Assembly: GCF_900217795.1 (NCBI RefSeq)
Contig: NZ_OBMQ01000002.1
Location: forward strand, 186,001-250,000
Length of the DNA stretch: 64,000 nucleotides
From: Ureibacillus xyleni
Lineage (GTDB): Bacteria > Bacillota > Bacilli > Bacillales_A > Planococcaceae
Reading direction: 5' to 3'
Shown: piece after piece, positions 1-8,264 of the stretch
How positions within the stretch are numbered: the first letter of the stretch is position 1
Layout of the letters: every line of letters begins with the position of its first letter
Position numbers and translations under genes: made by a program
Notes under the pieces: generated by a model
Seen by the model: the letters and a program-made list of their open reading frames with translations, nothing else
Told to the model about the DNA's origin: nothing
Database searches by the model: none

Positions 1-2
1 GC

Positions 3-353
3 GAAGATCCGGATTTTCACCGTGGCACAATACAATTTGAAGCATTAACTACTGGAGGCGGTAGCCCAGAAAATAATTTAGGAAAAATCGAAAAAGGTCC
101 ATTTTATGCATTACCAATCTATTTAGGAGCACTAGGAACGAACGGTGGTCCAAAAATTAACGAAAATGGACAAGTGGTTGATTTCAAAGGTGAACCAATT
201 AAAGGATTATATGCGGCCGGTAACGCCTCAGCTAATCCACTAGGCCCAATATATCCAAGTGCTGGTGGAACAATTGGACCAGCAATGGTATTCGGATTCT
301 TAGCAGGTCAACATGCAGCAAATTTAGCAGAACAGCCTGCCGTTAATTATTAA
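3..353 (+). CDS. FAD-binding dehydrogenase, KstD/fumarate-reductase family (3' end only)
   Basis: Only the last 116 codons lie in the window; the frame is open from the left edge. The visible tail has the family's C-terminal signature: a GLYAAGNASANPLGPIYPSAG stretch is followed by a TIGPAMVFGFLAG helix, which in 3-ketosteroid-delta1-dehydrogenases and related flavoproteins closes the FAD site. Members oxidise cyclic ketones or steroids in the cytoplasm; the exact substrate here cannot be read. A CoxG-like gene starts 25 bases downstream and is probably co-transcribed. It could also be a fumarate-reductase-like enzyme of unknown substrate. The family is clear but the specific reaction is not. 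Confidence 0.75.
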   Translation, partial: EDPDFHRGTIQFEALTTGGGSPENNLGKIEKGPFYALPIYLGALGTNGGPKINENGQVVDFKGEPIKGLYAAGNASANPLGPIYPSAGGTIGPAMVFGFLAGQHAANLAEQPAVNY

Positions 354-378
354 ACCTAGAGAATAGAGGGTGAAAAAT

Positions 379-831
379 ATGCCACAAGGAACACATATTG
401 TTGAAGTCCCATTAAATATTAATACGATTTGGGAGTTTGTCCATGATATGAACAACTGGGCTCCACTTGTTCCAGGTTACATTAACCATGAAATACTAAG
501 TGAAAGCCAATCAACATGGGCATTTAAAGGTGATCTCGGTTTTATGAAAAAAACAGTAAAGTTGAAGATTGATATTAAAGAGTGGAATGAACCAAAAGAG
601 GTGATATTCGACTTAAGTGGTTTATCTGATAACTTTAACGGTGGGGGATATTTCCTCGCAGAACCGATCGATGAAGAGCATACAAAAATGACAGGGCATT
701 TAGACATCACAGCTGGTGGTATGATGGGTGCTATGGTCAATCAAATTTTAACGAATTTTGTTCCAGAAACAGCACAAGAACTCACAGATAACATTGTGAA
801 AAAACTATTAGAAATTAATCTAGTAAAATAA
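379..831 (+). CDS. SRPBCC / CoxG-family protein
   Basis: This 150-residue protein matches the START/SRPBCC (carbon monoxide dehydrogenase subunit G-like) pattern: an N-terminal strand (THIVEVPLNINTIWEFVHDM), a long helix-grip core and a C-terminal amphipathic helix ending in NFVPETAQELTDNIVKKL. CoxG-like proteins bind hydrophobic ligands or help maturation of flavin/molybdenum enzymes. The ATG at 379 is preferred because AGAGGGTG lies about 8 bases ahead; a GTG at 370 in the same frame sits inside that ribosome binding site. It follows a steroid-dehydrogenase-like gene by 25 bases, suggesting a shared role in hydrophobic substrate handling (inference). Confidence 0.75.
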   Translation: MPQGTHIVEVPLNINTIWEFVHDMNNWAPLVPGYINHEILSESQSTWAFKGDLGFMKKTVKLKIDIKEWNEPKEVIFDLSGLSDNFNGGGYFLAEPIDEEHTKMTGHLDITAGGMMGAMVNQILTNFVPETAQELTDNIVKKLLEINLVK

Positions 832-833
832 TG

Positions 834-866
834 AAACAGCGGTCTTTTTAAAAAAGGCCGCTGTTT
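834..866. terminator. Bidirectional intrinsic terminator
   Basis: The stem AAACAGCGG(T)C / GCCGCTGTTT has A/T-rich flanks. It lies between the convergent CoxG-like and TetR genes and can serve both; its right end covers the last base or two of the TetR gene. Confidence 0.75.
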
Positions 867-1491
867 ATTGTTTACCTTGTAAATACGAGAGGAATAAATC
901 TTTAACTAGGATTAAATGTTCTTTTTTTGGTACTGGGCTTATCACATCTTCTGGCAGTATATTATAAAGTGAATATTTTTTTACCGCTGTGCCAAACATA
1001 TTCAAAATGGTACTTGCGGCGATTTCGTTACTTAGTGAAAGCTGGATGCTCCCATCTTCCTTGCCTTCTATTATGATGGATAGAATCATATCACTTATTT
1101 TTTTATAAGATTTTCTAATTTCATCCAATAACTCTGATTCAATCGGCATAAATACAATGTACATTTCAAATGTTTCTAACAGCTTAATTGAATCTCGATC
1201 TTCTTCTAAAATATACTTTATATATGTATTTAACATATCATCAACTTTTTCAATACCCTTTTTGTTCGATTGAATAATTGCTTCAAAATGAGGGACCTGT
1301 TGTTCAATAACTTCCTTTACAACCTCAATAATTAGATGTTCCTTTTTCGGAAAATGACGAAACAGAGTTGCAACTCCTACATTTGATTCATCTGCAATCT
1401 TCTGCATTGTTGTTTTTTCAAATCCATGTAGAGAAAATAATTTCCTAGCTGCTCGAATCATACTTTTACGTCGTTCCATTTTCTTATCCAT
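865..1491 (-). CDS. TetR/AcrR-family transcriptional regulator
   Basis: This 208-residue protein has a TetR N-terminal helix-turn-helix at about residues 10-55: ARKLFSLHGFEKTTMQKIA, then VGVATLFRHFPKKEHL as the recognition part. A helical ligand-binding domain of about 150 residues follows. The length is typical for the family. The start ATG has an AGGTGATG sequence just upstream. It converges on the CoxG-like/flavoprotein genes and could control them, but no operator was identified. The ligand is unknown. Confidence 0.9.
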   Translation of the reverse strand: MDKKMERRKSMIRAARKLFSLHGFEKTTMQKIADESNVGVATLFRHFPKKEHLIIEVVKEVIEQQVPHFEAIIQSNKKGIEKVDDMLNTYIKYILEEDRDSIKLLETFEMYIVFMPIESELLDEIRKSYKKISDMILSIIIEGKEDGSIQLSLSNEIAASTILNMFGTAVKKYSLYNILPEDVISPVPKKEHLILVKDLFLSYLQGKQ

Positions 1492-1607
1492 TGCATCACC
1501 TACTCTTTTACATTATACAATTTTTTTATAATGGGCAGACTTTTATTGATGAAAATCTAATTACAAGAGAAAATAAAGACTATATATAAATAGGGAGAGA
1601 AACAACC

Positions 1608-2171
1608 ATGACAAGTAAAAAACAGTTATTACCTGAACAAGCAGAAGAGCTAATCAAAATATTAAAAAAGCGATTTGAAAAGAATATGGAGCGCCATGTA
1701 GGGATTGAATGGGAAAAAGTGCAAGAAAAGCTTGAAGCTAGTCCTGAAAAACTATGGTCACTCTATGAAATGGAAGCTACAGGCGGTGAACCCGATGTTG
1801 TAGAGTATATTCAGGAAATTAATGAATATATATTTTGTGATTGTTCAGTAGAAAGTCCAACTGGGCGAAGAAGTGTTTGTTACGACCATGAAGCACTGGA
1901 AAAAAGGAAGAAAAATAAACCAGAAAATAGTGCGATGAATATGGCCAAAGAAATGGGCATTGAGTTGTTAACGGAAGATCAATACAGAGACCTTCAGAAG
2001 CTAGGAGAATTTGATTTAAAAACTTCAAGTTGGGTAAAAACACCTGAAAGTATTCGGAAATTAGGTGGAGCTATCTTTTGTGATCGTCGATACGACACTG
2101 TTTTCATGTATCACAATGGTGCAGACTCGTACTATGCAGCTAGAGGATTCCGGGGTTTATTGAGAGTTTAA
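1608..2171 (+). CDS. DUF4256 family protein
   Basis: The 187-residue protein matches the DUF4256 family from end to end. It has the ERHVGIEW and MEATGGEPDVV blocks, the SVESPTGRRSVCYD block, and the C-terminal DRRYDTVFMYHNGADSYYAA-RGFRG signature. The family is soluble and uncharacterised in Firmicutes. AGGGAGAG lies ahead of the ATG. It is a single gene whose original terminator hairpin is apparently split by an inserted element downstream. No function can be given. Confidence 0.9.
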   Translation: MTSKKQLLPEQAEELIKILKKRFEKNMERHVGIEWEKVQEKLEASPEKLWSLYEMEATGGEPDVVEYIQEINEYIFCDCSVESPTGRRSVCYDHEALEKRKKNKPENSAMNMAKEMGIELLTEDQYRDLQKLGEFDLKTSSWVKTPESIRKLGGAIFCDRRYDTVFMYHNGADSYYAARGFRGLLRV

Positions 2172-2188
2172 TAAACATGAGTTTACTT

Positions 2189-2460
2189 GAAGACATCCAC
2201 AATTGAAGCCACTGAAAAACTAAATACCGATAAAAATTTATAGTAATTATTTGCTTCTAAATAGAAGGTGGGATTCACTTCGCTTTCCACGGGCTTGGCT
2301 TCAGCCTCCTCGTCGCAAGCTCCTGCGGGGTCTTCAGCTCAAGCTGTTCCCGTAGGAGTCTTCGTGAATCCCACTTCCTAAAAGATCTGAGCGTATTTTT
2401 ATTATAAAAATTTATTAAAATCGACTTTTTCAGTGCCCTACCACAATTGGGTGTCTTTTT
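2189..2460. mobile_element. MITE-like insertion splitting a terminator
   Basis: CCACAATTG occurs at 2197-2205 and again at 2441-2449, flanking about 235 bases whose ends carry CACTGAAAAA (2210-2219) and TTTTTCAGTG (2426-2435) in inverted orientation. Inside lies a GC-richer imperfect palindrome (2268-2374) with arms GTGGGATTCAC and GTGAATCCCAC. Removing one copy of the 9-mer and everything between restores a clean hairpin, AAGACATCC-ACAATT-GGGTGTCTT, followed by a T run: a standard terminator for the DUF4256 gene. No transposase is encoded, so it would be non-autonomous. The terminal repeat is imperfect outside the 10-mer. Confidence 0.6.
2268..2374. repeat. GC-rich palindromic element inside the insertion
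   Basis: The arms GTGGGATTCAC and GTGAATCCCAC enclose further partial pairing (CTCCTGCGGGG against CCCGTAGGAG). The composition contrasts with the AT-rich surroundings. It resembles short dispersed palindromes common in Bacillaceae intergenic DNA. Confidence 0.55.
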
Positions 2461-2570
2461 TTCTCATATTTATTTGAATGGGAAATGGATGCGAAACTAA
2501 AGAATGGTTGGTTTGTACTATAATCCATCTTCCCATTAGTAGGATTAAAAGAGGTGGTGGAATTTTCCAA

Positions 2571-3029
2571 CTATACTTGTTTTAAATAGCGTAATTCTGT
2601 TTCGTGATTGATTGAACGGAGAGAAAGTGTTTCGAGTAGTTGTTGTTGCTGTTTTTGAATTTCTGTCAATAGTTTAATACTTTCATCATGATCGGAAACT
2701 TTACCATGCAGTTGTTGCACATCCATAGAAAGCGCGTCTAGTTTTGCATCGGTTTCCTCTTGACGGTCACGTATTGCTAGAACAATTTGACTTGTTTCAT
2801 TGAGTTGTTCTATCATTAAATATTGCGTTTCTTTTAATGAATGAATGTCTTCTTTCATTGAGTGAATGTCTTCTTTCATTGAGTGAATTTCATCTTTCAT
2901 TGAATAAATTTCATCTTTCATTGAGTGAATTTCATCTTTCATTGAATTAATGTCATCTTTCATTAAGTGAATTTCATTTTTCATTGAATAAATTTCCTCA
3001 AGAATCTGTTTTAACAATACTTCGCTCAT
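2571..3029 (-). CDS. Heptad-repeat coiled-coil protein of unknown function
   Basis: The 152-residue hydrophilic protein has residues of about 15-70 made of near-perfect 7-residue units of the type SMKDEIH / SMKEDIH. A second helical region follows (QLNETSQIVLAIRDRQEETDAKLDALSMDVQQLHGKV). The pattern predicts a long parallel coiled coil with Met/Ile at core positions. There is no signal peptide or membrane segment. The ATG at 3029 is chosen because AAGGTGG lies 6 bases upstream; a TTG directly before it is less likely. The repeat is also visible in the DNA as 21-base units. It is not recognised as a named family. Confidence 0.7.
   Translation of the reverse strand: MSEVLLKQILEEIYSMKNEIHLMKDDINSMKDEIHSMKDEIYSMKDEIHSMKEDIHSMKEDIHSLKETQYLMIEQLNETSQIVLAIRDRQEETDAKLDALSMDVQQLHGKVSDHDESIKLLTEIQKQQQQLLETLSLRSINHETELRYLKQV
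2833..2990. repeat. 21-bp coding minisatellite
   Basis: On the plus strand the unit is about TTTCATTGAGTGAATTTCATC, repeated seven or eight times with small changes. It encodes the SMKDEIH heptads of the overlapping minus-strand gene, so copy-number change would add or remove whole heptads in frame. Confidence 0.75.
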
Positions 3030-3233
3030 CAATACCCACCTTCATAAAAGAAATTTTTGTAACCCTTTACCATTATTATAAGTAAATTTTGTATCTTTAC
3101 AAATGGTAAATAGAGATAAAATAGAGTTCATAGCCCCTTAAAAATAGCAAAAAAATTTGGTGAAGAGAAGATGTGATTTTTCTTCACCAAAATTAAATTT
3201 TCCAATTTTAGGACAGCACTATGTGATTTATCT

Positions 3234-4115
3234 TCAAGCGTTAGTTTCTCTTTCTCTTATTTCAAATAATTGATTTGCAAGATCAGCTAGTTGCTCTTTA
3301 TCTAATATTTTATTTTTATAGTGATTTGGTAAATTGTTGTATCCCACTTCTAATCCTTTAAGTCCACCTGCAATAGCTGCTATTGTATCACTATCTCCAC
3401 CGATATTTGTTGCTCCAATTACAACTTCTTCAAATGACACGTAATTTAATAGCCAATATAAAGCCCATTTCATTGAGTTTACGACAAATCCATCTGCTGG
3501 ACAATCTGGTTTTAAAGATGAAATTTTTTCATAACGTGTATTTTTTATTTCAGCTAATATACTTGTTTTTAAATCATCATTCCTTAATAATCGATGGGCA
3601 ATTCGATTATAAATAATGCACGCTTCACTAGCTAAGTCATCGAAGTGGGTCATTTTAGATTGGGCAACTGAAATCTGTTCCATTTTATAAATTTCGTAAT
3701 ATGCTAATGCAACTGGTAGACAGCGCATTAAACTGCCATTTCCTGCACTTCTACCATCTAAAATGTCATGTGCTCTTTTTGCTGCTTCGAACCAATTACC
3801 TTCAAAATGTTTAAAAACAACTCTAATGGTAATACCAATATCTATAGGGTTAGTATTTTTCCACAGTAAGAATTGTCTTCCTATGTCTTCTATAGGATCT
3901 TCAAAATTTGTAATAATTCCTTTTGCAACAGCAATCGTCATAGCAGTATCATCTGTTGTTTCTCCTGGTTGTACATCCCAACAACCGCCTCCAATGATGT
4001 CTTTTACGATACCGTGCTCAGCTTCAATTTCTTTTTGCGACATAAATTCAGTTGTTGCTCCCAATGCATCTCCAATTGCTACACCAAATAAACCGCCAAG
4101 AATTTTATCAAGCAT
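3234..4115 (-). CDS. ADP-ribosylglycohydrolase family protein
   Basis: The 293-residue protein has the DraG/ARH fold signatures: GVAIGDALGATTEF near the N-terminus, ETTDDTAMTIAVAKGI (metal-binding TDD), GRSAGNGSLMR in the middle, and NIGGDSDTIAAIAGGL near residue 245 (second metal-binding DSD). It should remove ADP-ribose from proteins or small molecules in the cytoplasm using two divalent metal ions. GGAG lies about 8 bases before the ATG. It stands alone and the substrate is unknown. Confidence 0.9.
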   Translation of the reverse strand: MLDKILGGLFGVAIGDALGATTEFMSQKEIEAEHGIVKDIIGGGCWDVQPGETTDDTAMTIAVAKGIITNFEDPIEDIGRQFLLWKNTNPIDIGITIRVVFKHFEGNWFEAAKRAHDILDGRSAGNGSLMRCLPVALAYYEIYKMEQISVAQSKMTHFDDLASEACIIYNRIAHRLLRNDDLKTSILAEIKNTRYEKISSLKPDCPADGFVVNSMKWALYWLLNYVSFEEVVIGATNIGGDSDTIAAIAGGLKGLEVGYNNLPNHYKNKILDKEQLADLANQLFEIRERETNA

Positions 4116-4305
4116 TTAAACATCTCCAATCCATCTTCTTATCTTAATTTTATACCATTTTATGGAAATTGACAAAACTACTATTCATTATGTAAGACAA
4201 ATGAACTCTTTTTGTTTCGAATGGACAAAAAGGAAATTTGCTAAGTTTGGCGAAAGTGATAGTATTAGTTAATACAAGTACTTAAAAAATTAGAAGGACA
4301 AATCC

Positions 4306-4521
4306 ATGGCAGAAATTAAATTTGAAATAACAAAACAGATTGCTGTTTTTTCTGAAACATCAAAAGGGTGGACAAAGGAACTTAATTTAATTAGCTGGAA
4401 TGGACGAGAACCGAAATACGACATTCGTGATTGGGCACCGAACCATGAAAAAATGGGGAAAGGTGTAACATTAAGTAAAGAAGAGTTGGACAAATTATTA
4501 GAAGCAATGAACTCATTATGA
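4306..4521 (+). CDS. YdbC-like PC4-fold ssDNA-binding protein
   Basis: This 71-residue protein resembles bacterial YdbC, a PC4-type single-stranded nucleic-acid-binding homodimer. The pattern is beta strands EIKFEITKQIAVFSE, GWTKELNLISWNGREPKYDIRDW, then a C-terminal helix LSKEELDKLLEAMNSL. The conserved WNGREPKYDIRDW-P segment is diagnostic. AGAAGGA precedes the ATG. It is probably a monocistronic gene with its own terminator. Confidence 0.85.
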   Translation: MAEIKFEITKQIAVFSETSKGWTKELNLISWNGREPKYDIRDWAPNHEKMGKGVTLSKEELDKLLEAMNSL

Positions 4522-4531
4522 TAAGAAGATA

Positions 4532-4562
4532 AAAGCATGCTAAGTAAGTTTTAGCATGCTTT
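4532..4562. terminator. Bidirectional intrinsic terminator
   Basis: The perfect stem AAAGCATGCTAA / TTAGCATGCTTT is followed by TCTTTTT on the plus strand. It separates the YdbC-like gene from the convergent transporter gene. Confidence 0.85.
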
Positions 4563-4566
4563 CTTT

Positions 4567-5994
4567 TTACCATAGCCCAAGTACTTTCCACCAAAGTCCA
4601 CCGATTACGATCCAAACGACTAAGTGTACAATTGAAAGCATAAAACCAATCATCCACCATTTATCTTGTGGTACATACCCTGTTCCAAAGAAAACTGGGG
4701 CAGGTCCACTACCGTAGTTTGTTAAACATCCAAACAAGTTACTGAAGAACGCAAGAATAAGTGCTGATACGAGCGGGGGAGCTCCAGCAACTACTAAGAC
4801 AGAGAGAAATGCCCCGTACATTGCACTTACATGAGCAGTGTTACTAGCGAAAAAGTAATGGGAATAAAAGTAAATGATAACAAGAATAATGAGAGCAAAT
4901 ATCCAAGACGTACCACCGATTAAACCTTGCATTTTGTCGCTAAACCATGGAATTAAACCGGTACTATTTAAAAACATCGCCATCATAACTAACACTGAAA
5001 ACCATATTAATGTATCCCATGCTCCTTGTTCTTGCTTAATGTCGGACCAAGATAATACATGTGTAAGTAAGAGTAAAGTTAACCCAATAAAAGCTGTTGA
5101 TGTAGCATCAAGGTTAAAGTTAGAGCCGAAAATCCAAAGAACAAGTAAGAGTATGAATATTCCTATCATCCACCACTCTTCCCGTTTTAAAGGACCCATT
5201 TCGTCTAATCTCCTTTTTGCTTCTTCAGTGGCAGAGGGAGTTTCTTTTATTTCAGGTGGATAAACTTTATAAATGAGAAATGGCACTAATATTAAACTAA
5301 TTAATCCTGGTACAATGGCTGCTGTCATCCAACCTACCCATGTGATTTCTGTATCTGCAACATCTTCTGAAATTTTTGCTGCTAATGGGTTAGCTGCCAT
5401 AGCGGTCAAAAACATTGCAGAGGTAATCATATTTCCTTGGAAAGAAGCGGTTGTTAAAAAAGAACCGATTCTTCTTTCTGTTCCATCATCATGTCTTGAA
5501 CCATATGTTTCTGAGAGTGATCGAATAATCGGTAGCAGTATCCCACCAGCACGAGCTGTATTAGAAGGCATAGCTGGTGAGAGAATTAAGTCACTTGCAA
5601 TAAGTGAGTAAGATAATCCTAAAGTTTTTTTACCAAACAATCGCACAAAAATATATGCAACACGTGTGCCTAACCCTGTTTTAATAAATCCTCTAGAAAT
5701 AAAAAATGCTATGACAATTAACCATATAGTGGAGTTTTGAAAACCACTTAAAGCTTCCTCCAAAGTTAAGGTTTTCGTTATGGCTATTACGGTTAATGCC
5801 AAAATTGCCATACTACCCATTGGAATTGGTTTTATAATTAATCCAATAATGGTTGCAACGAATATAGCAAATAAATGCCATGCTTGTACTTGTAAGCCTT
5901 CAGGTGGGGGAATAAACCAAATCACTAACCCAATAAGGAAGACAATCAGTAAAGGAATAAGTTTTACTTCTTTATTTTCTTTTTTTATATTCAA
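4567..5994 (-). CDS. DASS (SLC13) family sodium:dicarboxylate/anion symporter
   Basis: The 475-residue polytopic membrane protein has about 11-12 hydrophobic segments. Both conserved SNT substrate/sodium motifs of the divalent anion:Na+ symporter family are present: PAMPSNTARAGGILLPI in the first half and FASNTAHVSAMYGAF in the second. Family members import succinate, malate, citrate or related acids. It is divergent from a fumarylacetoacetase-family gene that could yield fumarate-type acids, which fits dicarboxylate metabolism (inference). The substrate is not decidable from sequence. Confidence 0.9.
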   Translation of the reverse strand: MNIKKENKEVKLIPLLIVFLIGLVIWFIPPPEGLQVQAWHLFAIFVATIIGLIIKPIPMGSMAILALTVIAITKTLTLEEALSGFQNSTIWLIVIAFFISRGFIKTGLGTRVAYIFVRLFGKKTLGLSYSLIASDLILSPAMPSNTARAGGILLPIIRSLSETYGSRHDDGTERRIGSFLTTASFQGNMITSAMFLTAMAANPLAAKISEDVADTEITWVGWMTAAIVPGLISLILVPFLIYKVYPPEIKETPSATEEAKRRLDEMGPLKREEWWMIGIFILLLVLWIFGSNFNLDATSTAFIGLTLLLLTHVLSWSDIKQEQGAWDTLIWFSVLVMMAMFLNSTGLIPWFSDKMQGLIGGTSWIFALIILVIIYFYSHYFFASNTAHVSAMYGAFLSVLVVAGAPPLVSALILAFFSNLFGCLTNYGSGPAPVFFGTGYVPQDKWWMIGFMLSIVHLVVWIVIGGLWWKVLGLW

Positions 5995-6286
5995 ACCGGT
6001 AAAACTCCTTTCAAAAATGGAACTAGGTTAGAAAGTGTTTATACACAAAGTTAAATTGCCCGAATGTCTTAGAGTTATGTATTTGTTCTTTGTATAGAAT
6101 GTAAGAAACCGTAACTAATATTGAAAGAATTTTAGGGAAATACTATTTTAACTGTTTTCCAAAATTAAAAATGCTAATTCTTTTCTTATGACTTTACTGT
6201 TAAACTGTTATAAGGAAATTGGCTTAGTTTTCGGAAATATTATACTACTTTGTCAGTTTCATAAATATTACGGAGTTGATATAAAT

Positions 6287-7084
6287 TTGAAGGTACTACA
6301 TAAAACACAAAAAATTGTTCGCTACAAGCATCCTGACAATAATGTTTATTACGGCATTGTCGAAGGGGATGAAATTATACAATTATCAAGTTCTTTCAAT
6401 GAAGTGATAAATGATGAATTAAAATTTGATGGAACGAAAGTAAAATATACGGAGGTAAAAATTTTAGAGCCAGTCATCCCATCGAAAATCATTAATTTTG
6501 GTTGGACATATGCTGCCCATGCGAAAGAGACGGGGGGATTAGAAAATCTTAATGAACCGTTTTTATTTTTAAAACCACAATCTTCTATTATTCCAGATCA
6601 AGGAGAAATCATTCTTCCACCAAAAGAATTAACAAATCAGGTAGAACTAGAAGGTGAAGTAGCACTTGTTATTGGAAAACGGGGTAAAAATATTAAAGAA
6701 GAAGAGGCGTTAGATTATGTGTTTGGCTGCACAATTTTTAATGACGTAACAGCAAGAGATCTAACACAGAAGGATCCACAGTTTACGCGTGGTAAAGGCT
6801 TCGATACGTTTGGTCCACTGGGGCCGTGTATCGTAAAAGGAATTGACCCAACCAATTTACGAATTGTTACAACATTAAATGGTCAAGTCGTTCAAGATGG
6901 GAATACAAATCAAATGACATTTTCTATTCCTTTCCTCATTAGTTGGATATCAAAGGTGATGACCTTAGAGCCAGGAGATATTTTGGCGACAGGTTCCCCT
7001 TCAGGAAGTTGTCCAATGAAGTCTGGTGATACTGTAGAAGTAGAAGTAGAACATATCGGGAAACTTTGTAATTATGTAAAATAG
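6287..7084 (+). CDS. Fumarylacetoacetate hydrolase (FAH) family protein
   Basis: The protein is 265 residues from TTG 6287, which has GGAG 11 bases upstream. An in-frame ATG at 6188 would add 33 residues (CYKEIGLVFGNIILLCQFHK...) that do not look like the family. FAH hallmarks are present: VELEGEVALVIGKRG (acidic metal ligands), NDVTARDLTQKDPQFTRGKGFDTFGPLGP, and the C-terminal GDILATGSPSG loop. Relatives hydrolyse or decarboxylate beta-diketo or hydroxylated dioic acids in aromatic degradation. The reaction here is unassigned. A strong terminator follows. Confidence 0.85.
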   Translation: MKVLHKTQKIVRYKHPDNNVYYGIVEGDEIIQLSSSFNEVINDELKFDGTKVKYTEVKILEPVIPSKIINFGWTYAAHAKETGGLENLNEPFLFLKPQSSIIPDQGEIILPPKELTNQVELEGEVALVIGKRGKNIKEEEALDYVFGCTIFNDVTARDLTQKDPQFTRGKGFDTFGPLGPCIVKGIDPTNLRIVTTLNGQVVQDGNTNQMTFSIPFLISWISKVMTLEPGDILATGSPSGSCPMKSGDTVEVEVEHIGKLCNYVK

Positions 7085-7086
7085 TA

Positions 7087-7117
7087 AAAAGGCTATAGTT
7101 AACTGCTATAGCCTTTT
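7087..7117. terminator. Bidirectional intrinsic terminator
   Basis: The perfect 12-bp stem AAAAGGCTATAG / CTATAGCCTTTT has a 7-base loop. It sits between the FAH gene and the last gene of the biosynthetic operon. Confidence 0.9.
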
Positions 7118-8264
7118 ACAATTCTAGTTTCTCTACTAAAGGAATGCCGATTTTTTTTAGTAAGAAGGATAGAAGCTTCCAAAAATGCTTTTTATAAAAA
7201 GGCAAATGGTCGACGTATAAAGCGGTATATTCAGGGGTTCCTATGCCGCTTCTAGCTTTCTTAAATTTCCCAGCACCGGCACTCTGATGGTATAAGTAAT
7301 TATTTTCAAGGGCTAACTTTGTATTTAAATGTCTTAACACCCGGTATAGCTGTGCTTGAGGGAATAACGATAAATTGTAACCATAAATCGGGTTTGTCAT
7401 CATATTGTCTAATACAAAAGTTCCAGATATTGCTTCTAACTGTCCATTTATTTTGATACCTTGGAACAGTAATAAATTCTTTTCCAACATTTTTTCAATG
7501 AATTTGTAAGTGAATTGCGGATTCAGTTTCGAATATTTTTCTAAGTACAATTGATTATAAAGTTCAACGATTCGCTCTATATCCTCTGCTGAAAATTCCT
7601 CATTTGTAACAATAGTCATATCTTCAGTTAGACATTTTTCGTCTTGTCTTCGTCTTTTTCTTTCACTTTTTGTAGGTGAATGTAATCGTTCGGAAGTAGA
7701 AATATAGATATATCGACTTGGTAATAATTCAAATCCCTCATTTTTAAAAGACTTCAACATATCCTTATGGCAAATTTTATTGATGGAACGAAATCCTAGT
7801 TGGTGCTTTGGAAAGCGTTCAATTAATAGTTCCTTTAATAGATAGACTTCTTCGGCAGTTAAAGGTGTTATTAAATTTGTCGATAAGCAATAATTGTTTA
7901 TATAGAATATTTTATTGATTTCAATCTTCTTCGCAAAAATACTAAAACTATTAAGTAGAGCTTTTAAAATTACTCTTAATAGTTTATTAGAAACAAAACG
8001 CAATTCTTCCTTTGCATACGTGATGTAATGGGTATATGGTGAGCAAACATAAGAGTTTTCGTAGGTTTCTTCATTTACTGTACAGGGAATTAACTTTTTT
8101 CCTAGCGCTACAAAACAAATTTCTGTCTCCACGTTTTTGATATATGTAGTCGTATGTTCAATTAAACCCTCAAAATAATCCTTTAAAAAGTCCCCGTTTT
8201 CGTAAGTGCTCCAATCTAATTCGTCCATATTTTCTTTAGTGAAAATTATTGCCTTATTCCACAT
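7116..8264 (-). CDS. GNAT/FemAB-like acyltransferase, last gene of the cluster
   Basis: This is a 382-residue soluble protein. The C-terminal half (from about residue 215: EDIERIVELYNQLYLEKYSKLNPQFTYKF) resembles GNAT-type acyltransferases that act on large acyl or peptidyl substrates, with the core GIKINGQLEAISGTFVLDN and a late YHQSAGAGKFKKARSG loop. The N-terminal half is unrecognised. The ATG at 8264 is chosen: it has AAGG 9 bases upstream and overlaps the end of the ligase gene by 11 bases, indicating translational coupling. Upstream in-frame codons lack a ribosome site. The acceptor is unknown. Confidence 0.6.
   Translation of the reverse strand: MWNKAIIFTKENMDELDWSTYENGDFLKDYFEGLIEHTTTYIKNVETEICFVALGKKLIPCTVNEETYENSYVCSPYTHYITYAKEELRFVSNKLLRVILKALLNSFSIFAKKIEINKIFYINNYCLSTNLITPLTAEEVYLLKELLIERFPKHQLGFRSINKICHKDMLKSFKNEGFELLPSRYIYISTSERLHSPTKSERKRRRQDEKCLTEDMTIVTNEEFSAEDIERIVELYNQLYLEKYSKLNPQFTYKFIEKMLEKNLLLFQGIKINGQLEAISGTFVLDNMMTNPIYGYNLSLFPQAQLYRVLRHLNTKLALENNYLYHQSAGAGKFKKARSGIGTPEYTALYVDHLPFYKKHFWKLLSFLLKKIGIPLVEKLEL

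Noticed and set aside
4874..5611. Plus-strand open frames opposite the DASS transporter
   Set aside because: They are antisense shadows of a conserved transporter gene, lack ribosome sites and show no family features.
6188..6286. ATG 6188 as start of the FAH-family gene
   Set aside because: The extra 33 residues do not resemble the family and no ribosome site precedes the ATG.
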